From assembly GCF_002009175.1 (NCBI RefSeq), contig NZ_CP018047.1, positions 2,790,001 to 2,854,000 of the forward strand: a DNA stretch of 64,000 nt, given 5' to 3'. A program made the translations under genes and the position numbers. The stretch is from Streptomyces niveus (GTDB taxonomy: Bacteria; Actinomycetota; Actinomycetes; Streptomycetales; Streptomycetaceae). Below the pieces are notes generated by a model. It was not told the DNA's origin and did no database searches. It was given only the letters and a program-made list of their open reading frames with translations. Below, piece after piece: positions 1-8,250 of the stretch (position 1 is its first letter; the number at the start of each line of letters is the position of its first letter).

Positions 1-661
1 TCCGCTCCACGCGCTCGAACTCCTTCCACCGCTCCAGCCAGTCGCCGTACGGGGATTCGAGCCCGCGCGCCAGCAGCGCCTCGTGCAGCGCGACCGTACG
101 GGGACGGTTGAAGCCCTGGTTGAAGTAGAGCTTCTGCGGCTGCCAGACCGGTCCGAACTCCGCCTCGGGGTACTTCTCGGCGTCCGCCGCCGACTCGAAG
201 GCCACCATCGAGATCTTGTGGGTCATGATGTGGTCGGGGTGCGGGTAACCGCCGTTCTCGTCGTACGTCGTGACGACGTGCGGCTTCTGCTCGCGGATCA
301 TCCGCACGAGCCGGCCCGCCGCCTCGTCGACGTCCGCCAGCGCGAAGCAGCCCTCGGGGAGCGGCGGCAGCGGGTCGCCCTCGGGCAGGCCCGAGTCGAC
401 GTAACCGAGCCAGGACTGCCGGACGCCGAGGATCTCCCGGGCCTCGTCCATCTCCTTTTTGCGCACCTCGTGGATGTGCTCCTCGATGTAGGAGTCACCC
501 TGGAGCTTGGGGTTGAGGATGGAGCCGCGCTCGCCTCCGGTGCAGGTAACGACCAGCACGTCCACCCCCTCGGATACGTACTTGGCCATGGTCGCCGCGC
601 CCTTGCTCGACTCGTCGTCGGGGTGGGCGTGCACGGCCATCAATCGCAGCTGGTCAGTCAA
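1..661 (-). CDS. mca: Mycothiol S-conjugate amidase, 3' part cut by window edge
   Basis: Cytoplasmic PIG-L/LmbE-type zinc amidase that cleaves mycothiol S-conjugates so that the mercapturate can be exported; this is actinobacterial thiol-based detoxification. The visible 220 residues carry the zinc motif AHPDDE near residues 12-17 and the second motif HPDH near residue 141. The start is a TTG at 661-659, chosen because GAGGAC lies about 8 nt upstream and the protein then begins LTDQLRLMAVHAHPDDE, as in known Mca proteins. The C-terminus lies beyond base 1. The paralogue MshB has the same fold, but the conserved stretch GGERGSILNP and the surrounding sequence match Mca better in my recollection. 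It is divergent from the DUF4307 gene. Confidence 0.93.
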   Translation of the reverse strand, partial: MTDQLRLMAVHAHPDDESSKGAATMAKYVSEGVDVLVVTCTGGERGSILNPKLQGDSYIEEHIHEVRKKEMDEAREILGVRQSWLGYVDSGLPEGDPLPPLPEGCFALADVDEAAGRLVRMIREQKPHVVTTYDENGGYPHPDHIMTHKISMVAFESAADAEKYPEAEFGPVWQPQKLYFNQGFNRPRTVALHEALLARGLESPYGDWLERWKEFERVER

Positions 662-745
662 GACTCGGTCCTCAGTGATATGTCGCATCGGGCGGCTTCT
701 ATAGTGACGGAATCGAGGCACGGAAAATTCCGGAGGGGAACGATC

Positions 746-1156
746 ATGACCGCGGTACGCACACCGGTTCTTCCCGAGGACCGTTACGGCCGCTCGTCGG
801 ACGAGCGCGCGGACCGCAAGCTCAAGATCGTCGGCTCGGTGCTCGGCGTCGGCCTGCTCGCGCTCGTCGGCTGGTTCGGTTACGACTATGTGGCAGGCCA
901 GAGTGTCTCGGGCGAGCTCATCAAATTCAAGCGGGTATCGGACACCTCCGTCGAGGTGCATCTCGAAGTCCGCAAGGACCGGGACGCGGCCGGCACCTGC
1001 ACGCTGCGTTCGCGTTCCGAGGACGGCGCCGAGGTGGGCCGCAAGGACGTCCGCTTCGAGGGTCCCGAGACCCGGATCGACGAGGTCGTGACCGTCCGTA
1101 CGACGTCGAGCGCGACGAGCGCGGAGCTCGTCGGGTGTACGGCGGACGGCATCTGA
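746..1156 (+). CDS. DUF4307 family membrane protein
   Basis: A 136-residue protein with a charged N-terminus, one predicted membrane helix at about residues 28-50 and an extracytoplasmic domain containing two cysteines (in TCTLRS and LVGCTAD) that could pair. This layout and position between mca and greA is that of the actinobacterial DUF4307 family, whose function is unknown. The start is ATG at 746 with a good GGAGGGGA ribosome site 5 nt upstream; longer in-frame openings upstream only read the antisense of mca. It is probably a single-gene unit, as 218 nt separate it from greA. Confidence 0.85.
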   Translation: MTAVRTPVLPEDRYGRSSDERADRKLKIVGSVLGVGLLALVGWFGYDYVAGQSVSGELIKFKRVSDTSVEVHLEVRKDRDAAGTCTLRSRSEDGAEVGRKDVRFEGPETRIDEVVTVRTTSSATSAELVGCTADGI

Positions 1157-1374
1157 CAAGCGTGGTCCACGGACCCGCGCACCGGGTCCGCGTCTGACCC
1201 TCCCCGGCATTCCTCCAGGTTCACCCCGCTGACCTGCGTTGATGTGATTCTGATGCCTTTCGTCCTGCTCTCGCGCCGCGGAATTGTTAGGCTCGTGGTT
1301 TCGCCCACCCGAGAAGGCACAATCCTTCTGGGTAGGGCGTTGCTTTGTATTCCCAGTACCTACGAGGAGCACCT

Positions 1375-1872
1375 GTGACCCAGACCAGCGAGAACGTCAC
1401 CTGGCTCACCCAGGCGTCGTACAACCAGCTCAAGGCCGAGCTGGAATACCTGTCTGGTCCCGCGCGCGTCGAGATCGCCCAGAAGATCGAGGCCGCCCGC
1501 GAGGAGGGGGACCTGAAGGAGAACGGCGGGTACCACGCGGCCAAGGAGGAGCAGGGCAAGCAGGAGCTGCGGGTACGCCAGCTGACCCAGCTCCTGCAGA
1601 ACGCCAAGGTGGGCGAGGCTCCGGCGGACGACGGGATCGTGGAGCCGGGCATGGTCGTGACGATCGCGTTCGACGGCGACGAGGACGACACCCTGACGTT
1701 CCTGATGGCATCGCGTGAATACGCGAGCTCCGACATCGAGACGTACTCGCCGCAGTCGCCCCTCGGCGTCGGCGTGAACGGCAAGAAGGTCGGCGAGGAA
1801 GCGGAGTACGAGCTGCCGAACGGCAACAAGGCCTCGGTGAAGATCCTGGCGGCGAAGCCCTACCAGGGCTGA
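1375..1872 (+). CDS. greA: Transcription elongation factor GreA
   Basis: GreA enters the secondary channel of RNA polymerase and stimulates cleavage of backtracked transcripts. The 165-residue protein has the N-terminal coiled coil (about residues 10-80), with the acidic tip residues D46 and E49 in GDLKEN, and a C-terminal FKBP-like domain (about 88-165). Start chosen at GTG 1375, 5 nt after GAGGAG; an in-frame TTG at 1345 has no ribosome site. A possible -10, TAGGCT, is at 1288-1293. Transcription probably ends at the hairpin at 1889-1929 shared with the convergent ABC transporter genes. Confidence 0.95.
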   Translation: MTQTSENVTWLTQASYNQLKAELEYLSGPARVEIAQKIEAAREEGDLKENGGYHAAKEEQGKQELRVRQLTQLLQNAKVGEAPADDGIVEPGMVVTIAFDGDEDDTLTFLMASREYASSDIETYSPQSPLGVGVNGKKVGEEAEYELPNGNKASVKILAAKPYQG

Positions 1873-1888
1873 GCGGACGCGGTGAAGA

Positions 1889-1929
1889 GCCCGTCCGGCG
1901 ATCGAGGACGAACCTGACGCCGGACGGGC
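1889..1929. terminator. Bidirectional hairpin between greA and ABC permease
   Basis: Twelve-base-pair perfect stem, GCCCGTCCGGCG (1889-1900) with CGCCGGACGGGC (1918-1929), 17-nt loop, located between two convergent genes. The left arm is a copy of the dispersed palindromic repeat found at many gene ends in this window. No U-tract is present, as is common for streptomycete terminators. Confidence 0.7.
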
Positions 1930-1956
1930 CCGGTCGGGAGGACCCGGCCTGAGGGA

Positions 1957-2829
1957 CTACGCCGTGGCCGAGCGGTAGCGCCGTACGGCCAGGGTGCGGA
2001 ACACCACGATGATCAGGACCGACCAGATCAGCGAGGCCCAGATCGGGTGCTCCATCGGCCACGCACCGGTCACCGACGCCTCGCGGCCCGGAATCGTGTT
2101 GCCGAACAGCTCACGCGCCGCCTGCACGGTCGCGCTGAAGGGGTTCCACTCGGCGATGTGCTGAAGGAACGCCGGCATGCCGTTGACCGGTACGAAGGCG
2201 TTGGAGACGAACGTCAGCGGGAAGAGCCAGATCAGTCCGCCGGACGTCGCGGCCTCCGGCGTACGGACGATGAGGCCGATCAGGGCGCCGATCCAGGAGA
2301 ACGCGTACCCGAGGAAGAGCAGCAGCGCGAAGCCGGCGAGGACGCTGCCCATGTTCTCGTGCGTGCGCCAGCCGATGATCAGCGCGACGGCCGCGAGGAC
2401 GACGAGCGTCAGGGCGGTCTGTACGAGGTCGGCGAGCGTACGTCCGGTGAGGACCGCGCCGCGTGCCATGGGCAGTGAGCGGAACCGGTCGATGAGCCCC
2501 TTGTGCATGTCGTCGGCGATTCCGGCGCCCGCGCCCGCCGTGGCGAAGGTGACGGTCTGCGCGAAGATGCCCGCCATCAGGAACTCGCGGTAGGCCTGGG
2601 CGCTGCCGGCGGGGGCGCCGGGGACGTTGATGGAGCCGCCGAAGACATAGGTGAAGAGCACCACGAACATGATGGGCTGGATCAGCCCGAAGACGATCAT
2701 CTCCGGGATGCGGAGCATCCGGATCAGATTGCGCTTGGCGACCACGAGTGAGTCGCGGACGGACTGGACGACGCCGCCGCGCGGGCGTGGGGCGAGGGCC
2801 TTCGGCGAGGCCTCTGTTACGGCGCTCAC
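1957..2829 (-). CDS. ABC-2 type exporter permease, DrrB family
   Basis: The membrane half of a drug or lipid exporter. 290 residues with about six hydrophobic segments and the ABC-2 pattern of the daunorubicin-resistance DrrB family, including a long conserved loop after the second helix (residues near KGLIDRFRSLPMARGAVLTGR). Its GTG start overlaps the stop of the ATPase gene by GTGA, so the two are translationally coupled and surely form one transporter. Substrate unknown; no biosynthetic cluster is adjacent. Confidence 0.9.
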   Translation of the reverse strand: MSAVTEASPKALAPRPRGGVVQSVRDSLVVAKRNLIRMLRIPEMIVFGLIQPIMFVVLFTYVFGGSINVPGAPAGSAQAYREFLMAGIFAQTVTFATAGAGAGIADDMHKGLIDRFRSLPMARGAVLTGRTLADLVQTALTLVVLAAVALIIGWRTHENMGSVLAGFALLLFLGYAFSWIGALIGLIVRTPEAATSGGLIWLFPLTFVSNAFVPVNGMPAFLQHIAEWNPFSATVQAARELFGNTIPGREASVTGAWPMEHPIWASLIWSVLIIVVFRTLAVRRYRSATA

Positions 2830-3938
2830 TTGGCGCTCTCCTTCGGGTCCGTGGTCGTACTCGTGGTCGTGCTCGGGCTGCTCGCACTCGCGGTCGGGCT
2901 CGTGCTCGTGCTCGTCGTCTCGGTGTCGCTCGGCGTCCTGGCCGGGGAGACGCCGGGTGCGGTGCGCGGCGCCGGGCCGTCGCCGTTGTCCCGGCCCTCC
3001 TCGGCCGCGTGGCCGGTGAGGGAGATGAAGACGTCGTCGAGGGTGGGGCGGCGCAGCCCGATGTCGTCGATCTCGACGCCCCGGGCGTCGAGTTCCCTGA
3101 TGATCTCGGCGAGCAGCTTCGCTCCGCCGGTGACCGGGACGGTGAGCTTGCGGGTGTGCTGGGCGACCATCACGTCGCCCTTGCCGAAGCCGGCGAGCAC
3201 GTCGTGGGTCGGGGTGATCTGGTCGCGTTCATGGACGACGACCTCGACGCGCTCGCCGCCCGTGCGGGCCTTGAGTTCGTCGGCGGTGCCGCGTGCGATG
3301 ACCTGGCCGTGGTCGATGACGCAGATGTCGTGGGCGAGGTGGTCGGCCTCTTCCAGATACTGGGTGGTGAGCAGCAGGGTAGTACCGCCCGCGACCAACT
3401 CCTCGATGATTCCCCACAGTTGCTGGCGGTTGCGCGGGTCGAGGCCGGTCGTCGGCTCGTCCATGAACATCACGGGCGGGGAGACGACGAGCGCCGCCGC
3501 GAGGTCCAGGCGCCTGCGCATGCCGCCGGAGTAGGTCTTCGCGGTCCGGTCGGCCGCGTCGCTGAGGTTGAAGCGCTCCAGCAGTTCGACGGCCCTGGCC
3601 TTCGCGGCGCGGGCGCTCTGCTGGTAGAGCTGGCCGACCATCTGGAGGTTCTCGCGGCCCGTCAGATACTCGTCGACCGCGGCGAACTGGCCGGAGAGTC
3701 CGATGTTCCTGCGCACCTCGTTGGGGTGCTTGAGCACGTCGATGCCGGCGACGACGGCCTTGCCGCTGTCGGGCTGGAGCAGGGTCGTCAGCACACGGAC
3801 CGCGGTGGTCTTGCCCGCGCCGTTGGGGCCGAGCAGACCCAGGACCGTTCCTTCGGGGACGTCGAGATCGACGCCGTCCAGTGCTCGTACGTCGCCGAAC
3901 GTCTTGACCAGGCCTTCGGCGTAGATGGCGCCTGGCAT
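2826..3938 (-). CDS. ABC exporter ATP-binding protein, DrrA family
   Basis: Nucleotide-binding half of the exporter, 370 residues. Visible motifs: Walker A GPNGAGKTT near residue 37, signature YSGGMRRRLD, Walker B VMFMDEPTTGLD, followed by the DrrA-type C-terminal domain. After about residue 310 comes an unusual low-complexity tail rich in Ser, Thr and Pro. ATG 3938 has GGGAG 8 nt upstream. It is the first gene of a two-gene operon; the promoter at 4025-4053 carries a palindrome between the -35 and -10 boxes, so the pump is probably repressed until an inducer is present. The MarR gene at 5536 is the nearest candidate regulator, but no link is shown. Confidence 0.92.
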   Translation of the reverse strand: MPGAIYAEGLVKTFGDVRALDGVDLDVPEGTVLGLLGPNGAGKTTAVRVLTTLLQPDSGKAVVAGIDVLKHPNEVRRNIGLSGQFAAVDEYLTGRENLQMVGQLYQQSARAAKARAVELLERFNLSDAADRTAKTYSGGMRRRLDLAAALVVSPPVMFMDEPTTGLDPRNRQQLWGIIEELVAGGTTLLLTTQYLEEADHLAHDICVIDHGQVIARGTADELKARTGGERVEVVVHERDQITPTHDVLAGFGKGDVMVAQHTRKLTVPVTGGAKLLAEIIRELDARGVEIDDIGLRRPTLDDVFISLTGHAAEEGRDNGDGPAPRTAPGVSPARTPSDTETTSTSTSPTASASSPSTTTSTTTDPKESAK

Positions 3939-4024
3939 AGGGGTACTCCCAGAGTTGTGTCAGATTCGTACAAATGGTGCGATCCATGCCTACGACAGCT
4001 TAAGCCGACCGGCGGCAGACCTTG

Positions 4025-4053
4025 AAGCTAACGCGATACATCGCGACAGGCAA
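4025..4053 (-). promoter_or_regulatory. Promoter with embedded operator for the ABC exporter operon
   Basis: On the minus strand, TTGCCT (4053-4048) and TAGCTT (4030-4025) are separated by exactly 17 nt, close to the vegetative streptomycete consensus. The spacer contains the palindrome CGCGAT-GT-ATCGCG (4032-4045). A repressor bound there would exclude RNA polymerase. The boxes and palindrome are seen directly; function is inferred. Confidence 0.65.
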
Positions 4054-4126
4054 GAGAATTAAGTAAGCTCTACGTAAAGGTGACCGGCCGCCGCTCAGGC
4101 GCTGAGATGTCCGGGCACTCGGCCGC

Positions 4127-5392
4127 TCAGCCCAGGATCGTGTAGCCCGCCTCGCGCAGCGCCGCCTCCACGTCCGCGCAGTGCTCGGGCCCCTTCGTCT
4201 CCAGGCGCAGCTCCACGTCCGCCTCCGTCAGCCCGAGCCGCGGATCGGTCCGTACGTGACCCACGTCCAGGATGTTGGCGTCGGCCACCGACAGCACCCC
4301 GAGCAGCGTCGCGAGCGCCCCCGGCCGGTCGGTGATCCGCAGCCGCAGCCCCAGATAGCGCCCGGCCGCCGCCATCCCGTGCCGCAGGATCCGCTGCATC
4401 AGCAGGGGGTCCACGTTGCCGCCCGACAGCACGGCGACCACCGGCCCCCGGAACGCCTTCGGAGTGCTCAGCAGCGCGGCGACCGTGCTCGCCCCGGCCG
4501 GCTCCACGACCAGCTTCGCCCGCTCCAGACAGAGCAGCAGCGCGCTGGACAGCTCGTCCTCGGACACCGTACGCACCTCGTCGACCAGGTCCCTGATCAT
4601 CGGGAACGTGATCTCGCCGGGCCGGCCGACCTTGATGCCGTCCGCCATCGTCTGCTGCTCGTCGATCGACATCGGCCGCCCGGCCCTGAGCGAGGGCGGG
4701 TACGCGGCGGCGCCCTCCGCCTGCACGCCGATCACCGTGACATCGGGCCGCACCGCCTTCACCGCCAGCGCGATGCCCGCGGCGAGGCCGCCGCCGCCGA
4801 GACCGACCAGAATGGTCCGCACCTCGGGGCACTGCTCCAGGATCTCCAGGCCCACCGTGCCCTGTCCGGCGATGATGTCCGGGTGGTCGAAGGGGTGGAT
4901 GAAGACGGCGCCGGTCTCCCGCGCGTACTCCTGCGCGGCGGCCAGGGTCTCGTCGACGACCTGGCCGTGCAGCCGCACCTGCGCCCCGTACTCACGGGTC
5001 GCGGCCACCTTGGGCAGCGGCGCCGCGAGCGGCATGAACACGGTGGAGCGCACACCGAGCAGGGTCGACGCGAGCGCGACGCCCTGCGCGTGGTTGCCCG
5101 CGCTGGCTGCGACGACACCGGCCGCGCGCTCCTCGGGTGAGAGACCGGCGATGCGGACGTACGCGCCGCGCAGCTTGAACGACCCGGTGCGCTGAAGGTT
5201 CTCGCACTTCAGGTGGACCGGTGCGCCGACCAGGTGGGTCAGATACCTGCTGCCCTCCATCGCGGTCATCCGCGCCACACCGGTGAGCATCTTCTGCGCC
5301 CCGCGGATGTCGTCGAGGATCAGCGCGGGCGCGGAGCCGCGCGAGGAAGCGGAAGTGAATGATCCGGAGGGACGCGACGTACCGAAGGTCAT
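4127..5392 (-). CDS. ilvA: Threonine dehydratase (threonine ammonia-lyase) with ACT domain
   Basis: PLP enzyme converting threonine to 2-oxobutyrate, feeding isoleucine synthesis or propionyl-CoA. 421 residues: fold-type II PLP domain with the Schiff-base lysine K73 in RTGSFKLRGAY, phosphate-binding glycines in GLGGGGLAAG, and a C-terminal ACT domain (about 335-421) beginning at LRLRITDRPGALATLL. The single ACT domain and length resemble the biodegradative/actinobacterial class rather than the long two-ACT IlvA of E. coli. The first 25 residues are Ser/Gly-rich and poorly conserved, so the true start may be somewhat downstream. Confidence 0.9.
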   Translation of the reverse strand: MTFGTSRPSGSFTSASSRGSAPALILDDIRGAQKMLTGVARMTAMEGSRYLTHLVGAPVHLKCENLQRTGSFKLRGAYVRIAGLSPEERAAGVVAASAGNHAQGVALASTLLGVRSTVFMPLAAPLPKVAATREYGAQVRLHGQVVDETLAAAQEYARETGAVFIHPFDHPDIIAGQGTVGLEILEQCPEVRTILVGLGGGGLAAGIALAVKAVRPDVTVIGVQAEGAAAYPPSLRAGRPMSIDEQQTMADGIKVGRPGEITFPMIRDLVDEVRTVSEDELSSALLLCLERAKLVVEPAGASTVAALLSTPKAFRGPVVAVLSGGNVDPLLMQRILRHGMAAAGRYLGLRLRITDRPGALATLLGVLSVADANILDVGHVRTDPRLGLTEADVELRLETKGPEHCADVEAALREAGYTILG

Positions 5393-5535
5393 GACCGCCA
5401 GTCTCGCAGCTCATCCGCCGGTCGGCCGCCCGGAACGAGGGCCGTCGACAGGTTTACGCGGGGCCGGTACGGCCAAGGGCAGGGCCGCGTACTCTGTCCC
5501 CCACCAACCGACCACCGCACGAGAGAGCCCCAGCC

Positions 5536-6228
5536 ATGCCCCCTACTCAGGACATGACTTCCGCTGTGTCGGCCTCCCCGGGCTCCGGCTCCGAACCCGC
5601 AGGTTCCGACCCCTCCGGCTCCGCACCTTTAGAGGCCGCACCGGCACCTTCCGTCGGTACCGAATCCGTCGCCACCGGCAACGCCCCCACCGACAGCGCC
5701 CGCACTGACGACGCCCCACTTCTCGACGCACTCCAGCACCAGGTGGCCGTATTCGCCCGACGGGCGGAACAGACCCGTCTCGGCGGCGTCGGCCAGGTGC
5801 GCAACTCCATGGACCGCGCCGCCTACCTACTGCTCAACCGCCTTGATCTGGAAGGTCCGATGGGCGTCAAGGCGCTGGCCGCGGGGATGGGGATCGACTC
5901 CTCCACCGTCACCCGCCAGGTCGCGCCTCTCGTCGACACCGGCCTGGTCAAGCGCACGTCCCACCCGGAGGACGGCCGCGCCGTCGTCCTGGAACTCTCG
6001 GTGCGCGGTCTCAACCGCCTCGAAGAGGTCCGCTCCTCACGCCGCGAGCTGATGTCGCAGGTCACGGACGGCTGGACGGAGGAGGAACGGGAATCGTTCT
6101 GCACCCTCCTCACCCGGTTCAACTCCGCCCTGTCCGCACGGCAGTCGGGCCCCGCACCGGCCGAACCGGCCGTGAACCGGGCCACGGCGGACGAACCCGC
6201 CGGAACGGAGCCACCGCCGGCCTCTTGA
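5536..6228 (+). CDS. MarR family transcriptional regulator with long disordered N-terminus
   Basis: 230 residues. Winged helix-turn-helix of the MarR type spans about residues 62-200, with recognition segment GIDSSTVTRQVAPLV and wing SHPEDGRAVVLELS. The first 60 residues are an Ala/Ser/Pro/Gly/Thr-rich low-complexity extension, and the last 30 are similar, both unusual for a roughly 150-residue family. A GAGAG site precedes ATG 5536; a TACTCT -10-like box lies near 5490. Regulators of this family often control adjacent efflux pumps, but here the pump is two genes away. Confidence 0.88.
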   Translation: MPPTQDMTSAVSASPGSGSEPAGSDPSGSAPLEAAPAPSVGTESVATGNAPTDSARTDDAPLLDALQHQVAVFARRAEQTRLGGVGQVRNSMDRAAYLLLNRLDLEGPMGVKALAAGMGIDSSTVTRQVAPLVDTGLVKRTSHPEDGRAVVLELSVRGLNRLEEVRSSRRELMSQVTDGWTEEERESFCTLLTRFNSALSARQSGPAPAEPAVNRATADEPAGTEPPPAS

Positions 6229-6245
6229 CCTGGGCCGGGGTGTGT

Positions 6246-6257
6246 CCTCATATGAGG
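6246..6257. promoter_or_regulatory. Perfect 12-bp palindrome upstream of the sigma-like gene
   Basis: CCTCATATGAGG is perfectly self-complementary and ends 1 nt before the GTG start of the sigma-like gene. It could be an operator or overlap the promoter. No other copy was noticed in the window. Confidence 0.45.
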
Positions 6258-6258
6258 T

Positions 6259-6762
6259 GTGCGACAGCGACAGCAGACGGGCGCGGATCGTCGTCGCGCC
6301 CGGGAGTTCGAGGCGTTCGTCGCGGGCGCGGCAGGCCGACTGCTGCATGCCGCCACACTGCTGACCGGTGAGCCCGCCGACACCAAGCCGCGCGCCGAGC
6401 GCCTGCTGACGGCCGCCCTGGCCCGTACGTACGCGGACTGGGACCGGCTGCGCGGCGACGACCCGTACGACCGTGCCCGCCAGGAGATCGCCGCCCGCTA
6501 CGCGCGCGGCGCCTGGCGGCATCACCCCCGCACGGGTGAGGGTCTGCTCGGCCGGCTCGGCCCGCAGGAACGGCTCGTCCTCGTGCTGCGGCTGTACGAG
6601 GGGGTCGCCGAGGAGCAGACGGCGGCGCTGATCGGGCTGCCGGCCGACCGGGTGCGCGCGATCTGCGCGCGGGCGGTCGTCATGATGCGGCAGCCCGAAC
6701 CGGCCCGCCGTCCGGCGCCGCACTGGCCGCTGTCGCTGCTCCACCGGCAGGTGACGCGATGA
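6259..6762 (+). CDS. Sigma-factor-like protein (SigE-family-like, divergent)
   Basis: 167 residues with the shape of a short extracytoplasmic-function sigma factor: a region-2-like helix set (residues about 12-90, FEAFVAGAAGRLLHAATLLTG) and a region-4-like part (about 95-150, LGPQERLVLVLRLYEGVAEE then an HTH-like AALIGLPADRVRAICARAV). Region 2 is degenerate, so it may not bind a -10 element well. GTG 6259 has no well-spaced ribosome site. Its stop overlaps the next gene by ATGA, implying coupled synthesis with a small membrane protein, as for sigma/anti-sigma pairs. Confidence 0.6.
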   Translation: MRQRQQTGADRRRAREFEAFVAGAAGRLLHAATLLTGEPADTKPRAERLLTAALARTYADWDRLRGDDPYDRARQEIAARYARGAWRHHPRTGEGLLGRLGPQERLVLVLRLYEGVAEEQTAALIGLPADRVRAICARAVVMMRQPEPARRPAPHWPLSLLHRQVTR

Positions 6763-7010
6763 GCGGCCACAGCCGTAAGGAGGACGAGGTCCGCCGGATG
6801 CTCGATGTGCCGCATCCGCCGGTCCCCGCCGACCTGACGGCTCGCGCGACCGCCCTCGGTGTCCGCGTCCTGAACCGCAGGCGCACCTGGCGCCTGCTGT
6901 TCTGGCTGCTCGTCACGCTGGCCGCGGTCGCCTTCACGGTCTGGGCGTCGGTCGTGGAGCCGTGGTCGGTCCCGCCGTCCGAGAAGACACCGCCGCTGGA
7001 GGGCTGGTAG
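6759..7010 (+). CDS. Small single-pass membrane protein, possible partner of the sigma-like protein
   Basis: 83 residues: acidic/basic cytoplasmic head of about 47 residues, a basic RNRRRTWR-type stop, one membrane helix (about 48-68, LLFWLLVTLAAVAFTVWASV) and a short outer tail. It lacks a recognisable zinc anti-sigma HxxxCxxC motif. The four-base ATGA overlap with the preceding sigma-like gene suggests the two products act together. Function unknown; anti-sigma role is inference from arrangement only. Confidence 0.65.
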   Translation: MSGHSRKEDEVRRMLDVPHPPVPADLTARATALGVRVLNRRRTWRLLFWLLVTLAAVAFTVWASVVEPWSVPPSEKTPPLEGW

Positions 7011-7015
7011 AGAGC

Positions 7016-7031
7016 CGGGCGAAGCCGCCCG
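7016..7031. terminator. Short hairpin between convergent genes
   Basis: CGGGCG-AAGC-CGCCCG, a 6-bp perfect stem with a 4-nt loop, between the small membrane protein gene and metB, which face each other. Confidence 0.55.
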
Positions 7032-7038
7032 ACTCCCG

Positions 7039-8184
7039 TCAGGCGAGCGCCTGCTGAAGGTCCGTCAGCAGATCGTCGGCGGACTCGATGCCGACCGACA
7101 GCCGGATCAGGTCGTCCGGCACCTCGAGCGGTGAGCCCGCAGCCGAGGCGTGCGTCATCCGTCCCGGGTGCTCGATCAGCGACTCGACACCGCCGAGGGA
7201 CTCCCCCAGCGTGAAGACCTTCGCCCGGCCGCAGACCTCGATGGCCGCCTGCTCGCCGCCGGCGACCTGGAAGGACACCATGCCGCCGAAGGACTTCATC
7301 TGCTTGGCGGCGATCTCGTGCCCGGGGTGCTCGGGCAGGCCCGGGTAGTAGACCTTCGCGACCTTCGGGTGCCGGGCCAGCATGTCGGCGACGCGGGTCG
7401 CGTTCTCGCTGTGCCGGTCCATCCGGACGGCCAGGGTCTTCACGCCGCGCAGCACCAGCCACGCGTCGAACGGGCCGGAGATCGCGCCCATCGCGTTCTG
7501 GTGGTAGGCGAGTTCGTCGCCGAGCGTGTTGTCGGCGGTGATCAGCGCGCCGCCGACGACGTCCGAGTGACCGCCCATGTACTTGGTCGTCGAGTGCACG
7601 ACGACGTCGGCGCCCAGGGCGAGCGGCTGCTGGAGGTAGGGGCTCGCGAAGGTGTTGTCGACGACGAGCTTGGCGCCGGCGGTGCGGGCGACCTCGGCGA
7701 GGGCCGCGATGTCGCTGATGCCCAGGAGCGGGTTCGACGGGGTCTCGACCCAGATCGCCTTCGTACGGGGCCGCAGGGCCGCCCGTACCGACGCCGGGTC
7801 GGAGGTGTCGGCCACCGACCACTCCACGCCCCAGCGCGAGACGACCTTCGCGAAGAGCCGGTAGGTGCCGCCGTACGCGTCGTTGGGGATCACGACGTGA
7901 TCGCCCGGCGACAGCAGCGTACGCAGGAGGCAGTCCTCGGCGGCGAGGCCGGACGCGAACGCGAGCCCGCGCCTGCCGCCCTCCAGGGCCGCCAGATTCT
8001 CCTCCAGCGCGGAACGCGTGGGGTTGGCGCTGCGGCTGTACTCGTAGCCGCCGCGCAGTCCGCCCACGCCGTCCTGCTTGTACGTGGACACCTGATAGAT
8101 GGGGGGAACGACCGCGCCGGTGAGGGGATCAGCAGTGTTCCCCGCGTGGATCGCGATCGTCTCGAAGCTGTGCTCGTCGCTCAT
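7039..8184 (-). CDS. metB: Cystathionine gamma-synthase/lyase family PLP enzyme
   Basis: Trans-sulfuration enzyme of the Cys/Met metabolism PLP family, 381 residues. PLP lysine is K201 in VVHSTTKYMGGHSD; the family sequences GYEYSRSANPTR and VETPSNPLLGI are present. Start chosen at ATG 8184 (MSDEHSFETIAIHAG); further in-frame sequence upstream belongs to the antisense of the divergent gene. Synthase (MetB) and gamma-lyase activities are hard to separate by sequence, and actinobacterial members are often bifunctional. Monocistronic by position. Confidence 0.88.
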   Translation of the reverse strand: MSDEHSFETIAIHAGNTADPLTGAVVPPIYQVSTYKQDGVGGLRGGYEYSRSANPTRSALEENLAALEGGRRGLAFASGLAAEDCLLRTLLSPGDHVVIPNDAYGGTYRLFAKVVSRWGVEWSVADTSDPASVRAALRPRTKAIWVETPSNPLLGISDIAALAEVARTAGAKLVVDNTFASPYLQQPLALGADVVVHSTTKYMGGHSDVVGGALITADNTLGDELAYHQNAMGAISGPFDAWLVLRGVKTLAVRMDRHSENATRVADMLARHPKVAKVYYPGLPEHPGHEIAAKQMKSFGGMVSFQVAGGEQAAIEVCGRAKVFTLGESLGGVESLIEHPGRMTHASAAGSPLEVPDDLIRLSVGIESADDLLTDLQQALA

Positions 8185-8250
8185 GAGGCCCGAGGGTAGC
8201 CGGATCGGACCCGGCTCAGAGAGCTGTCCACGTCCGGGACAATGGAACGC

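Noticed and set aside
83..745. Open frame on the + strand running into the DUF4307 gene
   Set aside because: It is antisense to mca; the real DUF4307 start at 746 has a strong ribosome site.
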